Assembly: GCF_023243115.1 (NCBI RefSeq)
Contig: NZ_CP085081.1
Location: 4,552,001 to 4,616,000, forward strand
Direction of reading: 5' to 3'
DNA length: 64,000 bases
Source of the DNA: Sediminicoccus sp. KRV36
GTDB taxonomy: Bacteria; Pseudomonadota; Alphaproteobacteria; Acetobacterales; Acetobacteraceae
The translations under genes were made by a program, and so were the position numbers. The notes beneath the pieces were generated by a model, which was not told where the DNA came from, made no database searches, and saw only the letters and a program-made list of their open reading frames with translations. This document shows, one piece after another, positions 63,755-64,000 of this stretch. The first letter of the stretch is position 1, and the number at the start of each line of letters is the position of its first letter.

Positions 63755-64000
63755 ATGACCACACAGCTTGATCTGGAGCTGCGCGGGTTGCGCAAGCGCT
63801 ACGGCGGCTTCGTCGCGGTGGATGGCGTCTCGCTGAAGGTGGGCAAGGGGCAATTCGTCTGCCTGCTCGGCCCCTCCGGCTGCGGCAAGACGACGACGTT
63901 GCGCTGCATCGCGGGCCTGGAGGAGCCCGATGCGGGCGATATCCTGATCGGCGGGCGCGAGGTCACGCAGGATCCACCCTGGGAGCGGGACATCGCCATG
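63755..64000 (+). CDS. ABC transporter ATP-binding protein, 3' end cut by window edge
   Basis: First 82 residues of an ABC ATPase. LRGLRKRYGGFVAVDGVSLKVGKGQF leads to the Walker A GPSGCGKTT and then LRCIAGLEEPDAGDILIGGREVT. The pattern fits the spermidine/putrescine or sugar importer (PotA/MalK-like) group. It starts 20 bases after rutA, so it may import the rutA substrate or act independently. Confidence 0.92.
   Translation, partial: MTTQLDLELRGLRKRYGGFVAVDGVSLKVGKGQFVCLLGPSGCGKTTTLRCIAGLEEPDAGDILIGGREVTQDPPWERDIAM

Noticed and set aside
1..64000. CRISPR arrays, insertion sequences, tRNA and rRNA genes
   Set aside because: Searched by eye on both strands; no repeated spacer arrays, transposase motifs, cloverleaf-like or rRNA segments were recognised.

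Overview
The window is a chromosomal segment of a GC-rich alphaproteobacterium, roughly two thirds GC by eye. Protein content suggests Rhodospirillales, most likely an Acetobacteraceae member of the Roseomonas type. The clues are UPF0262, DUF2076, DUF1217, FlbT, two CaiB-type CoA transferases, an AbrB-type permease, a group III ornithine decarboxylase with a long leader and an HNGGP-type small protein. This placement is inference and no marker gene (rRNA, tRNA) is present. I saw no insertion sequence, prophage, CRISPR array, tRNA or rRNA.

Layout. 1-10.9 kb is housekeeping and catabolic: the end of a thiolase, a LysR regulator, DUF2076, a CoA-binding protein, an S49 peptidase, an M81 peptidase with a family 5 solute-binding protein, a hydantoin-racemase-like protein, DUF983, UPF0262 and mtnA. 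11-20.3 kb is periplasm and amino acid metabolism: a polar amino acid uptake set (binding protein and two permeases, no ATPase), a sorbosone-type dehydrogenase coupled to a diheme cytochrome c, a gamma-glutamyltransferase-like lipoprotein coupled to an aminotransferase, a DsbA-like protein and hmgA. 20.4-33.9 kb is a surface-polysaccharide region. It holds an MBOAT/SGNH O-acetylation set with a small unrecognised protein between them, then a tightly packed run of sugar genes (methyltransferase, kinase-like, HAD phosphatase, zinc dehydrogenase, two-subunit transketolase, dehydratase, SIS isomerase, epimerase), an ABC-2 export permease and a divergent TylF-type methyltransferase. 34-41 kb holds a TonB receptor behind a cobalamin riboswitch, ExoD, an enoyl-CoA hydratase/CoA-transferase pair and AbrB.

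41.2-49.6 kb is a flagellar hook cluster: a FlaG-like protein, DUF1217, flbT, flgL, flgK and flgE, with divergent fliK and flgD behind a near-consensus sigma-54 promoter. 49.6-62 kb mixes housekeeping genes (aat, accC-accB-aroQ, TPP-riboswitch-controlled thiS-thiG) with an ornithine decarboxylase behind a roughly 340-nt structured leader, an XRE-cupin regulator facing a small HNGGP protein, and a CoA ester lyase/CoA transferase pair. The right end carries rutA and the start of an ABC transporter ATPase.

The two most interesting places are the transketolase-SIS-dehydratase polysaccharide cluster (24.5-31.5 kb), which looks like a dedicated route to an unusual, perhaps seven-carbon, sugar, and the ornithine decarboxylase leader (57.0-57.3 kb). 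In that leader a small hairpin covers the ribosome binding site and a six-codon reading frame overlaps the start codon.
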